Shown here: positions 16,573 through 24,613 of the stretch, in pieces | Numbering within the stretch: the first letter of the stretch is position 1 | How the letters are laid out: each line of letters begins with the position of its first letter | Source of the DNA: CAVZYN01 sp963779515 | GTDB lineage: Bacteria > Pseudomonadota > Alphaproteobacteria > Rhizobiales > Hyphomicrobiaceae | DNA: 64,000 bases | Reading direction: 5' to 3' | Assembly (NCBI GenBank): GCA_963779515.1 | Contig: CAVZYN010000011.1 | Location: 142,405-206,404, forward strand | The notes under the pieces: generated by a model | The model's input: only the letters and a program-made list of their open reading frames with translations | What the model was told of the DNA's origin: nothing | The model's database searches: none | Made by a program: the position numbers and the translations under genes

Positions 16573-17550
16573 ATGCTGAACAAACTCGTTGGCGGCCTTG
16601 CTGCAGCCGCCCTGTCATTCGCGGCTTTGGCGAGCACCGCCCAGGCACAAGACAAATGGCCCTCGAAGCCCGTGACGGTGATCGTGCCGTTCGCGGCCGG
16701 CGGCAATACCGACGTGATGGCCCGCATCTTTGCCGACCACCTCGGCCGGCGCCTCGGCCAGCAATTCGTGGTCGAGAACAAGGCTGGCGCTGGCGGCGTC
16801 ACCGGCCTGAATGCGGCGGCGAAGTCCGCGCCCGACGGCTACACCGTCGCGGTCGCCACATCCGGCGGCATTGCCATCAACCCGGTCCTGACCAAGGACA
16901 AGATTCCGTACAACGTCGACAAGGATTTCACGTATCTCTACGGCATGGCGGCGATGCCGAACATCTTCATCGTCAATCCGTCGGTGCCGGCGAAAACCAT
17001 GCCGGAGCTGATCGCCTGGCTGAAGGCGAACCCTGACACGCCGTATGCGACGTCGGGCATCGGCACATCGCAACACATCTGCGGTGAGATGCTGGCGCTG
17101 CAAGCGGGTGTGAAGATCGCGCCGGTCGCTTATCGTGCTTCGAACCAATCACTGCAGGACCTCGTCGGCGGCCAGATCAAGCTCGCATGCGACAACTTCG
17201 CGACCGCCTGGGAGCAGGTGCAAGGCGGCAAGCTGCGCGTCATCTCGATCACATCGGCGGCGCCCTATCCGCTGGCCAAAGACATCGAGACGACGGCGAA
17301 GACGCTGCCGGGCTTTGAAATGATGCCGGCCTTCGGTTGGGTTGCCCCGGCTGGCCTTCCGGCCGACGTCACGAAAAAGCTGACCGACGAGCTGGTCGCC
17401 ATCGGCAAGTTGCCGGAGGTGCGGACGGCGATGGAGAAGTTCGGCGTCCAGCAAACCGAACTCGCGGGCAAAGCTTATGCCGACGCGCTGACGAAGGAGC
17501 GGGCGGGCTATGCGGTCGTGATCGAAAAAGCCGGCATCAAGGTTCCTTGA
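16573..17550 (+). CDS. Bug/TctC-type tripartite tricarboxylate transporter substrate-binding protein
   Basis: The 325-residue protein starts at 16573 with a GGAGG site just upstream and a signal peptide (MLNKLVGGLAAAALSFAALASTAQA). The mature part matches the Bug family: WPSKPVTVIVPFAAGGNTDV near the N-terminus, VENKAGAGG at ~75-83, and AWVAPAG-like GWVAPAGLPADV near the C-terminus. These periplasmic proteins bind small carboxylates or amino-acid-like ligands. No TctA/TctB membrane partner is in the window, so it is one of the common orphan Bug proteins. The ligand is unknown. Confidence 0.92.
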   Translation: MLNKLVGGLAAAALSFAALASTAQAQDKWPSKPVTVIVPFAAGGNTDVMARIFADHLGRRLGQQFVVENKAGAGGVTGLNAAAKSAPDGYTVAVATSGGIAINPVLTKDKIPYNVDKDFTYLYGMAAMPNIFIVNPSVPAKTMPELIAWLKANPDTPYATSGIGTSQHICGEMLALQAGVKIAPVAYRASNQSLQDLVGGQIKLACDNFATAWEQVQGGKLRVISITSAAPYPLAKDIETTAKTLPGFEMMPAFGWVAPAGLPADVTKKLTDELVAIGKLPEVRTAMEKFGVQQTELAGKAYADALTKERAGYAVVIEKAGIKVP

Positions 17551-17583
17551 GGAATTGCTGGTCACGAACCTCTCCATGTGCGT

Positions 17584-17725
17584 TCCCGGAATTGACGCGC
17601 GGCGCGCGGCAATGTCCGGGACCTCCACCTCGAGTGATTGGCGCGTCGATAGTGCCCCAGGTCCGCGAAAGATCCCGGACGTGCACGCGCGCTATGGCGC
17701 GCGGGCATCCGGGAAAACGAGGGAG
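17584..17725. repeat. Intergenic palindromes, families P5 and P7
   Basis: A 38-base palindromic element (17584-17621, ends TCCCGGA / TCCGGGA) is matched with few differences, in inverse orientation, by 59993-60030. A second element (17668-17725, containing ATCCCGGACGTGCA and GCATCCGGGAAA) is matched inversely by ~59599-59664. The remaining bases up to 17954 hold no gene that I can support. Confidence 0.7.
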
Positions 17726-17954
17726 AGTGTGGAGGAGTTCGATGTCTGCTGACCCGAGGCGGACCGCGGGGCTTGCCGGCAAGCGGGCACCGCGACTTCC
17801 GCTGAGCGGGGGTGGAGCGACGGTTGGCTTAGACCTTGATCTCAAGTTGAGACGCTCGCAAACGGGCCGTTAGCCGGGCGAAAAGCCAAATTTATTGATT
17901 TTCTGTCATCCTGCCCTGCGGCATTCATAGATTTTTCGTCGTGCGGGCGGTGTC

Positions 17955-18440
17955 ATGACCACCAGAAAGTTGGCCGGTGCAGGGGGGGAACCGTTCTTCA
18001 CACCAGAGGAAGCGCGCGTGCTCGGGCGCGCGACCAATGTCGAAATGGTGGGCTTGCTGGTCAGCATTCTCGTCGGGTTCGGCGCTGCACGCATGTTGAA
18101 TTATTCGGCATTCGGCATCGCACTCGGCTTTGCTGCATTCTTCCTCTGCGAGGGCCTCGGACGCTTCATATATTGGCGGATCACGCGCCCTCTTGCGCAT
18201 CTCGCGACCGGTGAAAATCCGCGCTTCGATCGCGCCTGGAAATCGAGCCGAATGTCCGTCAGCAACATGGCATTGGCGGTCCTGCCACTCGTTGCGGTTT
18301 CAAGATACGACTTTTCCGACTGGTGGGTTGCGTTCGGGTTGATCGTTGCCGTCGCCGGAAACTACTTGGCCGAGAAAGGTCTGCATAAGCATCTGAACCG
18401 CCTCAACGCGCGCGATGCGGCAAGAGGAGTGACAGCATGA
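17955..18440 (+). CDS. Small multi-pass membrane protein, array member 1
   Basis: The 161-residue protein has about four hydrophobic helices: ~28-45, ~50-68, ~98-112 and ~118-135. A cytoplasmic-looking loop after helix 2 begins YWRITRP and includes FDRAW. The C-terminus reads HLNRLNARDAARGVTA. The WR(I/V)TRP loop and LNARDAAR tail are shared with the next gene, so the two are paralogues. The stop overlaps the next start as ATGA, which implies translational coupling. Family and function are not recognised. Confidence 0.75.
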   Translation: MTTRKLAGAGGEPFFTPEEARVLGRATNVEMVGLLVSILVGFGAARMLNYSAFGIALGFAAFFLCEGLGRFIYWRITRPLAHLATGENPRFDRAWKSSRMSVSNMALAVLPLVAVSRYDFSDWWVAFGLIVAVAGNYLAEKGLHKHLNRLNARDAARGVTA

Positions 18441-18985
18441 TCGATATCGCAATGGTTCTCGTTCCGGGCCTTGTGTTCGTCGTGGGTATGGTGCTGCTGT
18501 TCCGCGCTGAGCAACAAGTTCATGCGATCCCCGACGAGGCATCGCGTCGGCGTCGGGTGTTTTGGCCCGTCATTTGGGTCATTCACCTCATGAGCATCAT
18601 GGTGACGATTACTGTCGCCCTGCGTGTTCGCGATGCGTTAGTCCCTTATGCCTTACCATCAGTCGCCGCCGTCATTGTCGCGGTGATCGCCGCCTTGGTC
18701 GTCTTTGCCGTGAGCCGGGTTCTCCTGTGGCGCGTGACACGGCCGTACGCGTCGACGACGCCTGCGCGCCTGCCCGCATGGGATCGGGCACGGCTCTGCA
18801 ACATCGAACCCACGCTTTTGATCCTCGCGGTGAGCGCTTCGCCGAAGGGGCTCCCCTTTCCGACGCTCGAGCTGGTGGGCGCGGCCTTAGCACTCGTCGG
18901 CTGGCTCATCTGGTTTGTGCTGAAAGGGCCGCTGGAGCGATTGAATGCCCGCGATGCCGCGCGCAACGCGGAGCGCACGGCATGA
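18437..18985 (+). CDS. Small multi-pass membrane protein, array member 2
   Basis: The 182-residue protein has about five hydrophobic helices, beginning with an N-terminal one (MIDIAMVLVPGLVFVVGMVLL). The central loop LLWRVTRPYAS, the DRA segment and the tail LERLNARDAARNAERTA align with array member 1. It overlaps both neighbours by four bases (ATGA). Function is unknown; no enzymatic motif, metal site or binding domain can be seen. Confidence 0.75.
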   Translation: MIDIAMVLVPGLVFVVGMVLLFRAEQQVHAIPDEASRRRRVFWPVIWVIHLMSIMVTITVALRVRDALVPYALPSVAAVIVAVIAALVVFAVSRVLLWRVTRPYASTTPARLPAWDRARLCNIEPTLLILAVSASPKGLPFPTLELVGAALALVGWLIWFVLKGPLERLNARDAARNAERTA

Positions 18986-19440
18986 CAGAGACCCCTGCAA
19001 TCCCGTCCGATCAGCGACCTCGATTACAGCGCGCCGCATGGCTGTGGCTGGCGGGCGGGACCATCGCGACGGTCCTTATCCTCGGAACGGCAGAGTCTTT
19101 GGCTCCTCGCAGCGTCGCCCTCATAGTCATGTTTCGCACTCTGATGCTTGTCGGTATCACATTGAGCTGTGTCGCTTACTGGCGTGCATCCCGTATTCGC
19201 GCCGGCGATCGCCGGCGCGCCGAATTGGTTGGCATCGTCGTGTTTTCGTCGCTTGCAGCGGTGACCGGGCGATCGACGTCGGATCTGCTCATGCAGGCCG
19301 CGTGGTTGGACAACGTTTGGAACACGCTGCAGATTGTGTTAGCGGTCGGTGTCGGTCTGGTCGTCACGAAATGGCTGATGGCCGTCGACGCGCGAGAGGC
19401 GGCGCGGAACGCTGCAAGCGAGATGGGAACGTCGCCATGA
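18982..19440 (+). CDS. Small multi-pass membrane protein, array member 3
   Basis: The 152-residue protein starts at 18982 in an ATGA overlap with member 2; a much longer upstream extension in this frame is out-of-frame reading of member 2. About four helices are visible (~20-36, ~45-65, ~80-95, ~110-128). A YWRASRIRAGDRRRAE loop and the tail WLMAVDAREAARNAAS mirror the WRxTRP loop and LNARDAAR tail of members 1 and 2. Function is unknown. Confidence 0.72.
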   Translation: MTETPAIPSDQRPRLQRAAWLWLAGGTIATVLILGTAESLAPRSVALIVMFRTLMLVGITLSCVAYWRASRIRAGDRRRAELVGIVVFSSLAAVTGRSTSDLLMQAAWLDNVWNTLQIVLAVGVGLVVTKWLMAVDAREAARNAASEMGTSP

Positions 19441-19971
19441 CCTCACTTCTTCTTGGCATCGTGTGGCTTGCGGCGTCTCCGGTTGTCCTGCTTCGCAGCA
19501 TATCGCCTGCAGCCGTTGCGCGATTCTGCGGCAAAAATCGCTGATGCTGAGCAGCGCAGCCGAACAATCGACCCGGCTGGATGCACGATGGGCCGTCACG
19601 TGTATCTCGTCACTTGCGGCGCAAGCGCGTATCTGATCTTCGGCGTCTTCGTGCCCGCGATCATCGGCTGGCGCACTGCAGTTGATCGTTGATGTGCTGA
19701 TTGTCCTGCCGTTGCTCTCGCTTTCCATGATGCTTCTTCGCGCCGACTGGTCCCGGACCGCCTTCGCGCCGTCGTGGCGCATCTACGGCGCTGTCTCTGA
19801 CTCGGTCAGATGCTCATCCTTCTGGTCCTGCTGCCGGTCTTACTCACCCACTTCGCGGCTCCGATCTGGGTCTATCCGCGCGCTGCTCTCGTCGCGGCTC
19901 TCGTCGCCATGATGCTCAAGGCGTACCGCAAAGCCAACGTAGGCGCGAAACCAACAGGAGCCTCAGCATGA
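19437..19971 (+). pseudogene. Small membrane protein, array member 4, frameshifted
   Basis: The gene starts ATG 19437 (MTSLLLGIVWLAASPVV) in the usual ATGA overlap and ends with TGA 19969-19971 overlapping the next start, but no single frame connects them. Frame 1 stops at 19544 just after an A5 run. Hydrophobic coding signal continues in a second frame (VYLVTCGASAYLIFGVFVP, stop 19692), a third (DVLIVLPLLSLSMMLLRADW) and a last one from 19810 (MLILLVLLPVLL ... MLKAYRKANVGAKP). That needs at least two or three indels. It is probably a decayed member, although sequencing error cannot be excluded. Confidence 0.7.
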
Positions 19972-20510
19972 CCTCGAAACTTTGGCTCTTCGCCGTGCTT
20001 GCCGCCATCGCGGTCGACGTGATCGTGGGGCTCGCCTACTCGTCGGTGCTGACGGAGCGAGCCGATGGCATGACTGATCGGGCGAAGGCGCGCCAACTTT
20101 ATCGCTGGGCGAACCTCGTCAGCAGCTCGGGGACGGGCGCGATGTTTGCGTTCATTGCAACTCCACACTCACCGGCGGCCTTCGATTGGCCGCGCCTGTT
20201 GGAAATCAGCCCCATCCACGCGCTGATGGGGAGCGGGGTCGTGCTCGCGATGGCGTGTGTCTGGCTTGCCGCACAGCCTGCTGCGCAGCGCTCGGCTTGG
20301 CAGTTCGGTGCGGGTGCTGCTTACGGCTTGTGTACGCTCGCCTTAATCTGGCTGATCCCGGCTGAACTTGTCGCGCTAAACGCGCCGTGGTGGGTCTTCG
20401 CGCTCACTTCGTTTATCGGGTTCACGGCGCTATTTGCAGCCAACGATGCTGACAAGCAAGCGAAACGTGAAGTCCAGCGGGCATCGGCTCATAGCGGGCT
20501 TGCGTCATGA
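19968..20510 (+). CDS. Small multi-pass membrane protein, array member 5
   Basis: The 180-residue protein has about five hydrophobic helices (MTSKLWLFAVLAAIAVDVIVG at the N-terminus, then ~60, ~85, ~115 and ~140-158). It ends in a charged tail (NDADKQAKREVQRASA) that resembles the other members only loosely. It is joined to both neighbours by ATGA overlaps. Function is unknown. Confidence 0.72.
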   Translation: MTSKLWLFAVLAAIAVDVIVGLAYSSVLTERADGMTDRAKARQLYRWANLVSSSGTGAMFAFIATPHSPAAFDWPRLLEISPIHALMGSGVVLAMACVWLAAQPAAQRSAWQFGAGAAYGLCTLALIWLIPAELVALNAPWWVFALTSFIGFTALFAANDADKQAKREVQRASAHSGLAS

Positions 20511-20944
20511 CGATCGACGCCGTCCTCTGGCGGGCAAGTTTGTTGGCGCTCGCGGGCGCGGCCGTCTCGATGGCGCTTGGCGGGATCGTCAACTACATGA
20601 TGGCTCCAGGCTTGGCGCAGCTCGCGATCTCGACGCTGGTGACCGCCATGGGGCTCGTCATCACCGGCCTTGTCGTTTGGACGGGCACGCGGGACTGTGC
20701 GGGTGATGTTCGGCGACCGGGCCTCGTCTCAGTGCTGGCGTTCCTCGCCGTGCATGAGCGTGCCTGGCTCGACTTTCTTCAGCTGGAAGGATCGCATCAG
20801 GTCATCTCGGCACAGTTCGTCCTGACATGCGTCGCCTTTGGCCTCGCGATGCTCGTCTTCAAATCGCTCGCCCCGATCGATGCGCGCGAAGCCCGCGCCA
20901 ACACAGCTCATGAGCTACCGCCAAAAGGAGCACCACTTCCATGA
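20507..20944 (+). CDS. Small multi-pass membrane protein, array member 6
   Basis: The 145-residue protein has about four hydrophobic helices. The loop after helix 2 (WTGTRDCAGDVRRPG) and the tail LAPIDAREARANTAHE resemble member 3 (DAREAARN). It is the third or fourth clear carrier of the shared C-terminal motif. It overlaps both neighbours by ATGA. Function is unknown. Confidence 0.72.
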   Translation: MTIDAVLWRASLLALAGAAVSMALGGIVNYMMAPGLAQLAISTLVTAMGLVITGLVVWTGTRDCAGDVRRPGLVSVLAFLAVHERAWLDFLQLEGSHQVISAQFVLTCVAFGLAMLVFKSLAPIDAREARANTAHELPPKGAPLP

Positions 20945-21318
20945 CTGTCGACCTCCGGATGCTTCTCACATTCGCGCTTGGCGCGCCGCTGGTGGCAGGC
21001 CTCCTGTCGCTCATCACGCAACTCAGCGTCGTCCGCGACCGGAGAAGCCGAACGGGAGACGGCTGGGACGCGCGCGACACGTTCGAGATCAAGGATGCGA
21101 TCCTCGGCGCGGTGACCTGGCTCTCGCCCATGGGCGTGATGTTCGTCAGCTTCGATTGGATGAAGACGCTATCGACATGGCAGTGGTGGGTCGCATTCCT
21201 GGCGATCACTCTGCCGCTTATACCGTTCTCGATCTGGTACGGGCGGTGGTCGGTGGCGACCCGCAAAGCGTTCGAGGACGCCGCGGCCACGAAGCGCGGA
21301 GAGCAGCCCACGCCGTAA
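20941..21318 (+). CDS. Small membrane protein, array member 7
   Basis: The 125-residue protein is the last of the array, with about three hydrophobic helices (~8-26, ~52-70, ~82-98) and a charged tail (SVATRKAFEDAAATKRGEQ). It is the shortest and the most divergent; the tail keeps only a hint of the shared motif (EDAA). Function is unknown. Confidence 0.7.
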   Translation: MTVDLRMLLTFALGAPLVAGLLSLITQLSVVRDRRSRTGDGWDARDTFEIKDAILGAVTWLSPMGVMFVSFDWMKTLSTWQWWVAFLAITLPLIPFSIWYGRWSVATRKAFEDAAATKRGEQPTP

Positions 21319-21863
21319 GCGACTGGCATGATGTCCGCACGCGGAGAAAATGGACGTCGGAGCGACGTGGTGGAAAAGGCACGGGGCGGTGTGACATCGC
21401 GTGCGAAAGATGGTGAAGGCGAAAACGCTAACCATGCGCGAGAATGAACGCGGCAAAGATATCCCCGCGCGCTTTTGCGTGCCGGCGCTGCGCCGGTCTC
21501 AGCGGCGGCACGTGGCGGCCAGGGCACCGGCCGGCAGGGTGCCGACATGGCGTCCGTTGAACTGCCGCCGCTGAGCGGCATGCAGTTTTTACGATGGGTT
21601 TTGGCGGCGGTGCGATGCAGATGTTAGCCCATCGCGAAGCACGTGGGAGCCCATCGCCGAAAGTGCGTTGCAACACCTGAAGGTGCCGAGGCGGGCCGAT
21701 ATTCCGGCCGAACAGACCGCCGCCGCTGAGTGTCATGCTATTTTTGCGATCGGTTTCGGCGTCGTCGTCATGCCCATCGCAAGGGAGGTGTTAGCCCATC
21801 GCGAAGCACTTGTTAGCCCATCGCCGAAAGTGCAAAAAAACCCGTCACGGCACACGATCGAGA
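21319..21863. repeat. Repeat-filled intergenic region, families P6
   Basis: This 545-base region holds no supported gene. It contains two copies of a 45-base sequence (21622-21666 and 21789-21833) that begin TGTTAGCCCATCGCGAAGCA and end ATCGCCGAAAGTGC. Each is preceded by a looser repeat containing GCCGCCGCTGAG and a GATGGG/GATCGG-TTTCGG segment, so the unit is an imperfect ~120-160 base tandem. A partial inverse match lies at ~57421-57438. Confidence 0.7.
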
Positions 21864-22658
21864 TTATTGCGCGGTGATTCCGCCATCGACGACGAGCGCC
21901 GAGCCGGTCATGAACTTCGCGTCATCCGATGCGAGAAACACGATCGCAGCCGCGATGTCGTCGGGCACGCCGAGCCGTCCGATCGGATGCATCTGCCGTG
22001 ACGCGGCGCGCGCGGCGTCGATGTCATTCGACTTCATCATCGTCATGCGCGAAGCAAATGTCTGTTCGCCCATGTCGGTCTCGATCACGCCGGGATGCAC
22101 CGAGTTGACGCGAATGCGATCGCCCTTGCGTCCGAACGAGAGCGCCGTCGATTTCGTGAACAGTGTCACGCCGCCTTTCGTCATCGAGTAGAGTTGATCG
22201 AGTTGCGATCCGACGATGCCGGCGATCGACGCGAGGTTGACGATCGCGCTGCCATGCGGACTGGTCTTGCCGCTGTCGCGCAGAGCGGGCGCGGCGATCT
22301 TGGTGCCGAGAAACACACCCGTCATGTTGACGGCGACGAGCTTGTGCCAATCGGCGAGCGTCGCCTCCTCGAAATCGCGGCCGATGAAAATGCCAGCGTT
22401 GTTGACGAGAATGTCGAGGCGGCCGAAGCGTTTTACTGCGGTCTCGACCGCCGCCGACCACGAAGCCTCGCTCGTCACGTCGAGGTCGACGAAGGCGGCG
22501 CCCTCGCCAAGTTCGGCGGCGAGCGCCCGCCCAGGATCCGCGAGCACATCGCCGATGACGATTCTTGCGCCAACCTTGCGCATCATGCGCGCCGTCTCCG
22601 CGCCTATGCCGCGCGCGCCGCCTGAGATCAGGGCCACCTTGCCGTCTAATCTGTTCAT
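21864..22658 (-). CDS. Short-chain dehydrogenase/reductase (classical SDR)
   Basis: The 264-residue protein starts at 22658 (MNRLDGKVALISGGARGIGAE), which fits the family exactly. It has the cofactor motif SGGARGIG (14-21), NNAG (~90), catalytic YSMTK and the PGVIETDM segment, and ends in the usual SGSALVVDGGITAQ. It is a cytoplasmic NAD(P)-dependent oxidoreductase. Its start lies 14 bases after the stop of the FAD dehydrogenase gene, so they form one operon, suggesting joint oxidation of a hydroxy acid or alcohol. Substrate is unknown. Confidence 0.9.
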   Translation of the reverse strand: MNRLDGKVALISGGARGIGAETARMMRKVGARIVIGDVLADPGRALAAELGEGAAFVDLDVTSEASWSAAVETAVKRFGRLDILVNNAGIFIGRDFEEATLADWHKLVAVNMTGVFLGTKIAAPALRDSGKTSPHGSAIVNLASIAGIVGSQLDQLYSMTKGGVTLFTKSTALSFGRKGDRIRVNSVHPGVIETDMGEQTFASRMTMMKSNDIDAARAASRQMHPIGRLGVPDDIAAAIVFLASDDAKFMTGSALVVDGGITAQ

Positions 22659-22672
22659 GGAGTGAGGTCCGC

Positions 22673-24085
22673 TTACGCCGGCAAGATTTTTCCGGGATTG
22701 AGGATGTCGTCGGGATCGAGCGCGCGTTTGATCGCACGCATCATGTCGAGGCCGCTGCCGAGTTCGGCCTTGAGATACTTGACCTTGCCCTGGCCGACGC
22801 CGTGCTCGCCGGTGCACGTGCCGTCCATGCGGATCGCGCGCGCGGCGAGGCGCTCGAGAAATCCGCGCACCGCCGCGTGCTCTTTCGGATCGGCGGCGTT
22901 GAACAGTGGCGACGTATGAAAGTTGCCGTCGCCGACATGGCCAACAATGGGTGCAATGAGCCCGAGTTGCTTGATATCAGCTTGCGTTTCGAGCACGCAG
23001 TCAGCGAGCCGCGAGATCGGCACGCAGATGTCGGTGGCCAGTACGTCCTTGCCCGGCCACGCTGTTTTTACGGCCCAATAGGCGTCATGCCGCGCTTTCC
23101 AGAGCCGGCGGCGATCCTCTTCCTTCTCCGCCCAATCGAACCGGATCGCGCCTTCCGCTTCCGCGATTTGCCGGAACATCTCGACTTGATCGCGCGCCGA
23201 CGCCTCGGTGCCGTGGAACTCGAGGAACAACGTCGGCGCCTCATCGAGGGCGAGCTTCGAATGCACGTTGCAGGCGTGGATCTGCACCGGATCGAGCAGC
23301 TCCATGCGCGCGATGCCGAGCCCGAGCTGGATCGACTGGATGACGGAATTGCACGCGCCCTCGAGCGTTTTGAACGGGCATACCGCCGCCAGGACCTTCT
23401 CAGGGATGCCATAAAGGCGGACCGTCAATTCCGTCGTGATGCCGAGCGTGCCTTCGGAGCCGACCAGCAGTTTCGTGAGGTCGTAGCCGGCCGCCGACTT
23501 GCGTGCGCGATTGCCGGTTTTCACGATCGATCCGTCGGCGAGCACGGCCGTCAGATTGATCACGTTCTCGCGCATCGTGCCGTACTTGACCGCGGTCGTG
23601 CCCGAGGCGCGCGTGCCGGCCATGCCACCGATGGTGGCTTCCTCGGCGCCCGGATCGACGGGAAAGAACAAGCCGAGATCGCGCAGATAGTCGTTCAGCT
23701 GCTTGCGTGAGACGCCCGGCTGCACGACGCAATCGAGATCGCGCTCGTTGACCGAAATAATTTTGTTCATGCGTGAAAAATCGATCGAGATGCCGCCCTG
23801 CGGCGCATTCAGATGGCCCTCGAGCGAGGTGCCGGCGCCGAACGCGATGATCGGTGCGCGGTGCGTGCGTGCGACCTGCACGATGTCGGCGACCTCCTCG
23901 GCGGTTTCGACGAACACCACCGCGTCCGGCGGCTGGTTCTCGATCCAGGTGAGCGTGTGCCCGTGCTGGCGCCGGATTGCGTCGCCCGTCTGCAGGCGGT
24001 CGCCGAAGCGCTGGCGCAGGATCGCGACAGCTGTGGATATGTCGCGGGATTTGGGATGGGCGTGAAGCGTGGCGCTCTGCGCCAT
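22673..24085 (-). CDS. FAD-linked D-lactate/2-hydroxyacid dehydrogenase (GlcD/LDHD type)
   Basis: The 470-residue protein carries a PCMH-type FAD domain: PIIAFGAGTSLEGH at ~80, DPGAEEATIGGMAG at ~145, GYDLTKLLVGSEGTLG at ~200. A C-terminal FAD-oxidase domain has the metal-site GHVGDGNFH and ends with CTGEHGVGQGK. These motifs match D-lactate dehydrogenase (cytochrome) and glycolate oxidase subunit GlcD; length and single-gene context favour the D-lactate type. It is the first gene of a two-gene operon with the SDR gene. Confidence 0.9.
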   Translation of the reverse strand: MAQSATLHAHPKSRDISTAVAILRQRFGDRLQTGDAIRRQHGHTLTWIENQPPDAVVFVETAEEVADIVQVARTHRAPIIAFGAGTSLEGHLNAPQGGISIDFSRMNKIISVNERDLDCVVQPGVSRKQLNDYLRDLGLFFPVDPGAEEATIGGMAGTRASGTTAVKYGTMRENVINLTAVLADGSIVKTGNRARKSAAGYDLTKLLVGSEGTLGITTELTVRLYGIPEKVLAAVCPFKTLEGACNSVIQSIQLGLGIARMELLDPVQIHACNVHSKLALDEAPTLFLEFHGTEASARDQVEMFRQIAEAEGAIRFDWAEKEEDRRRLWKARHDAYWAVKTAWPGKDVLATDICVPISRLADCVLETQADIKQLGLIAPIVGHVGDGNFHTSPLFNAADPKEHAAVRGFLERLAARAIRMDGTCTGEHGVGQGKVKYLKAELGSGLDMMRAIKRALDPDDILNPGKILPA

Positions 24086-24247
24086 GGGCGTCTCCTGCGG
24101 GTCTAAGTGTCAGGCGCACCATAACCATATCACGCACACGTGTCGCCGGTGCGTCCATGCCGCCCTTGCAGCGCAGCCTCTCGCCTGTAAGCTCTGTAAA
24201 GGTCGCGATCAGCGCCTGCCAGCATACCAACCCGCTGGAGTAAGCCG

Positions 24248-24475
24248 ATGTTCAAAGCCATTTTTCGCCGATTTTTTTCAAATATTTCACCGTCCGAACC
24301 ACCGAAACCACACGATTTCGATGCCATGCACGGCGATGCGCGCGCGCTTGCAACCGAGGCAGCGCTCGCGGCCTCGAGTGATGCGAGCTTGGCGTCATTA
24401 GTCTCGCTTTGGGAGCATGAACATGAGGTGCATGACCTCGAACATCCGCATCCGCGGGGTGTGCGTCATACTTGA
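24248..24475 (+). CDS. Small hypothetical protein
   Basis: A 75-residue frame (MFKAIFRRFFSNISPSEPPK) has a GGAG-like site about 9 bases upstream. It is rich in His, Glu and Ala, with a predicted helix at ~30-60. There is no signal peptide or known domain. It may be a real short gene between the D-lactate dehydrogenase promoter and the next secreted protein, but support is only a plausible start and length. Confidence 0.4.
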   Translation: MFKAIFRRFFSNISPSEPPKPHDFDAMHGDARALATEAALAASSDASLASLVSLWEHEHEVHDLEHPHPRGVRHT

Positions 24476-24613
24476 CCTGTGACTTTTTTGTTCTTTGATT
24501 CGACCGAATTGTGCGCCGGTGACTGTAGTGAGTCGCCTTTCGTTTTGCGGTCTAATACGGTACCGGCTCCTGTTGAAGCTGGGTTGCTTCAAGTGAAATA
24601 AGGGAGTTTCAGC

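Noticed and set aside
21622..21833. Possible CRISPR array from regularly recurring GTTAGCCCATCG units
   Set aside because: There are only two full units, spacing is irregular and the intervening DNA is itself repeated; there are no cas genes.
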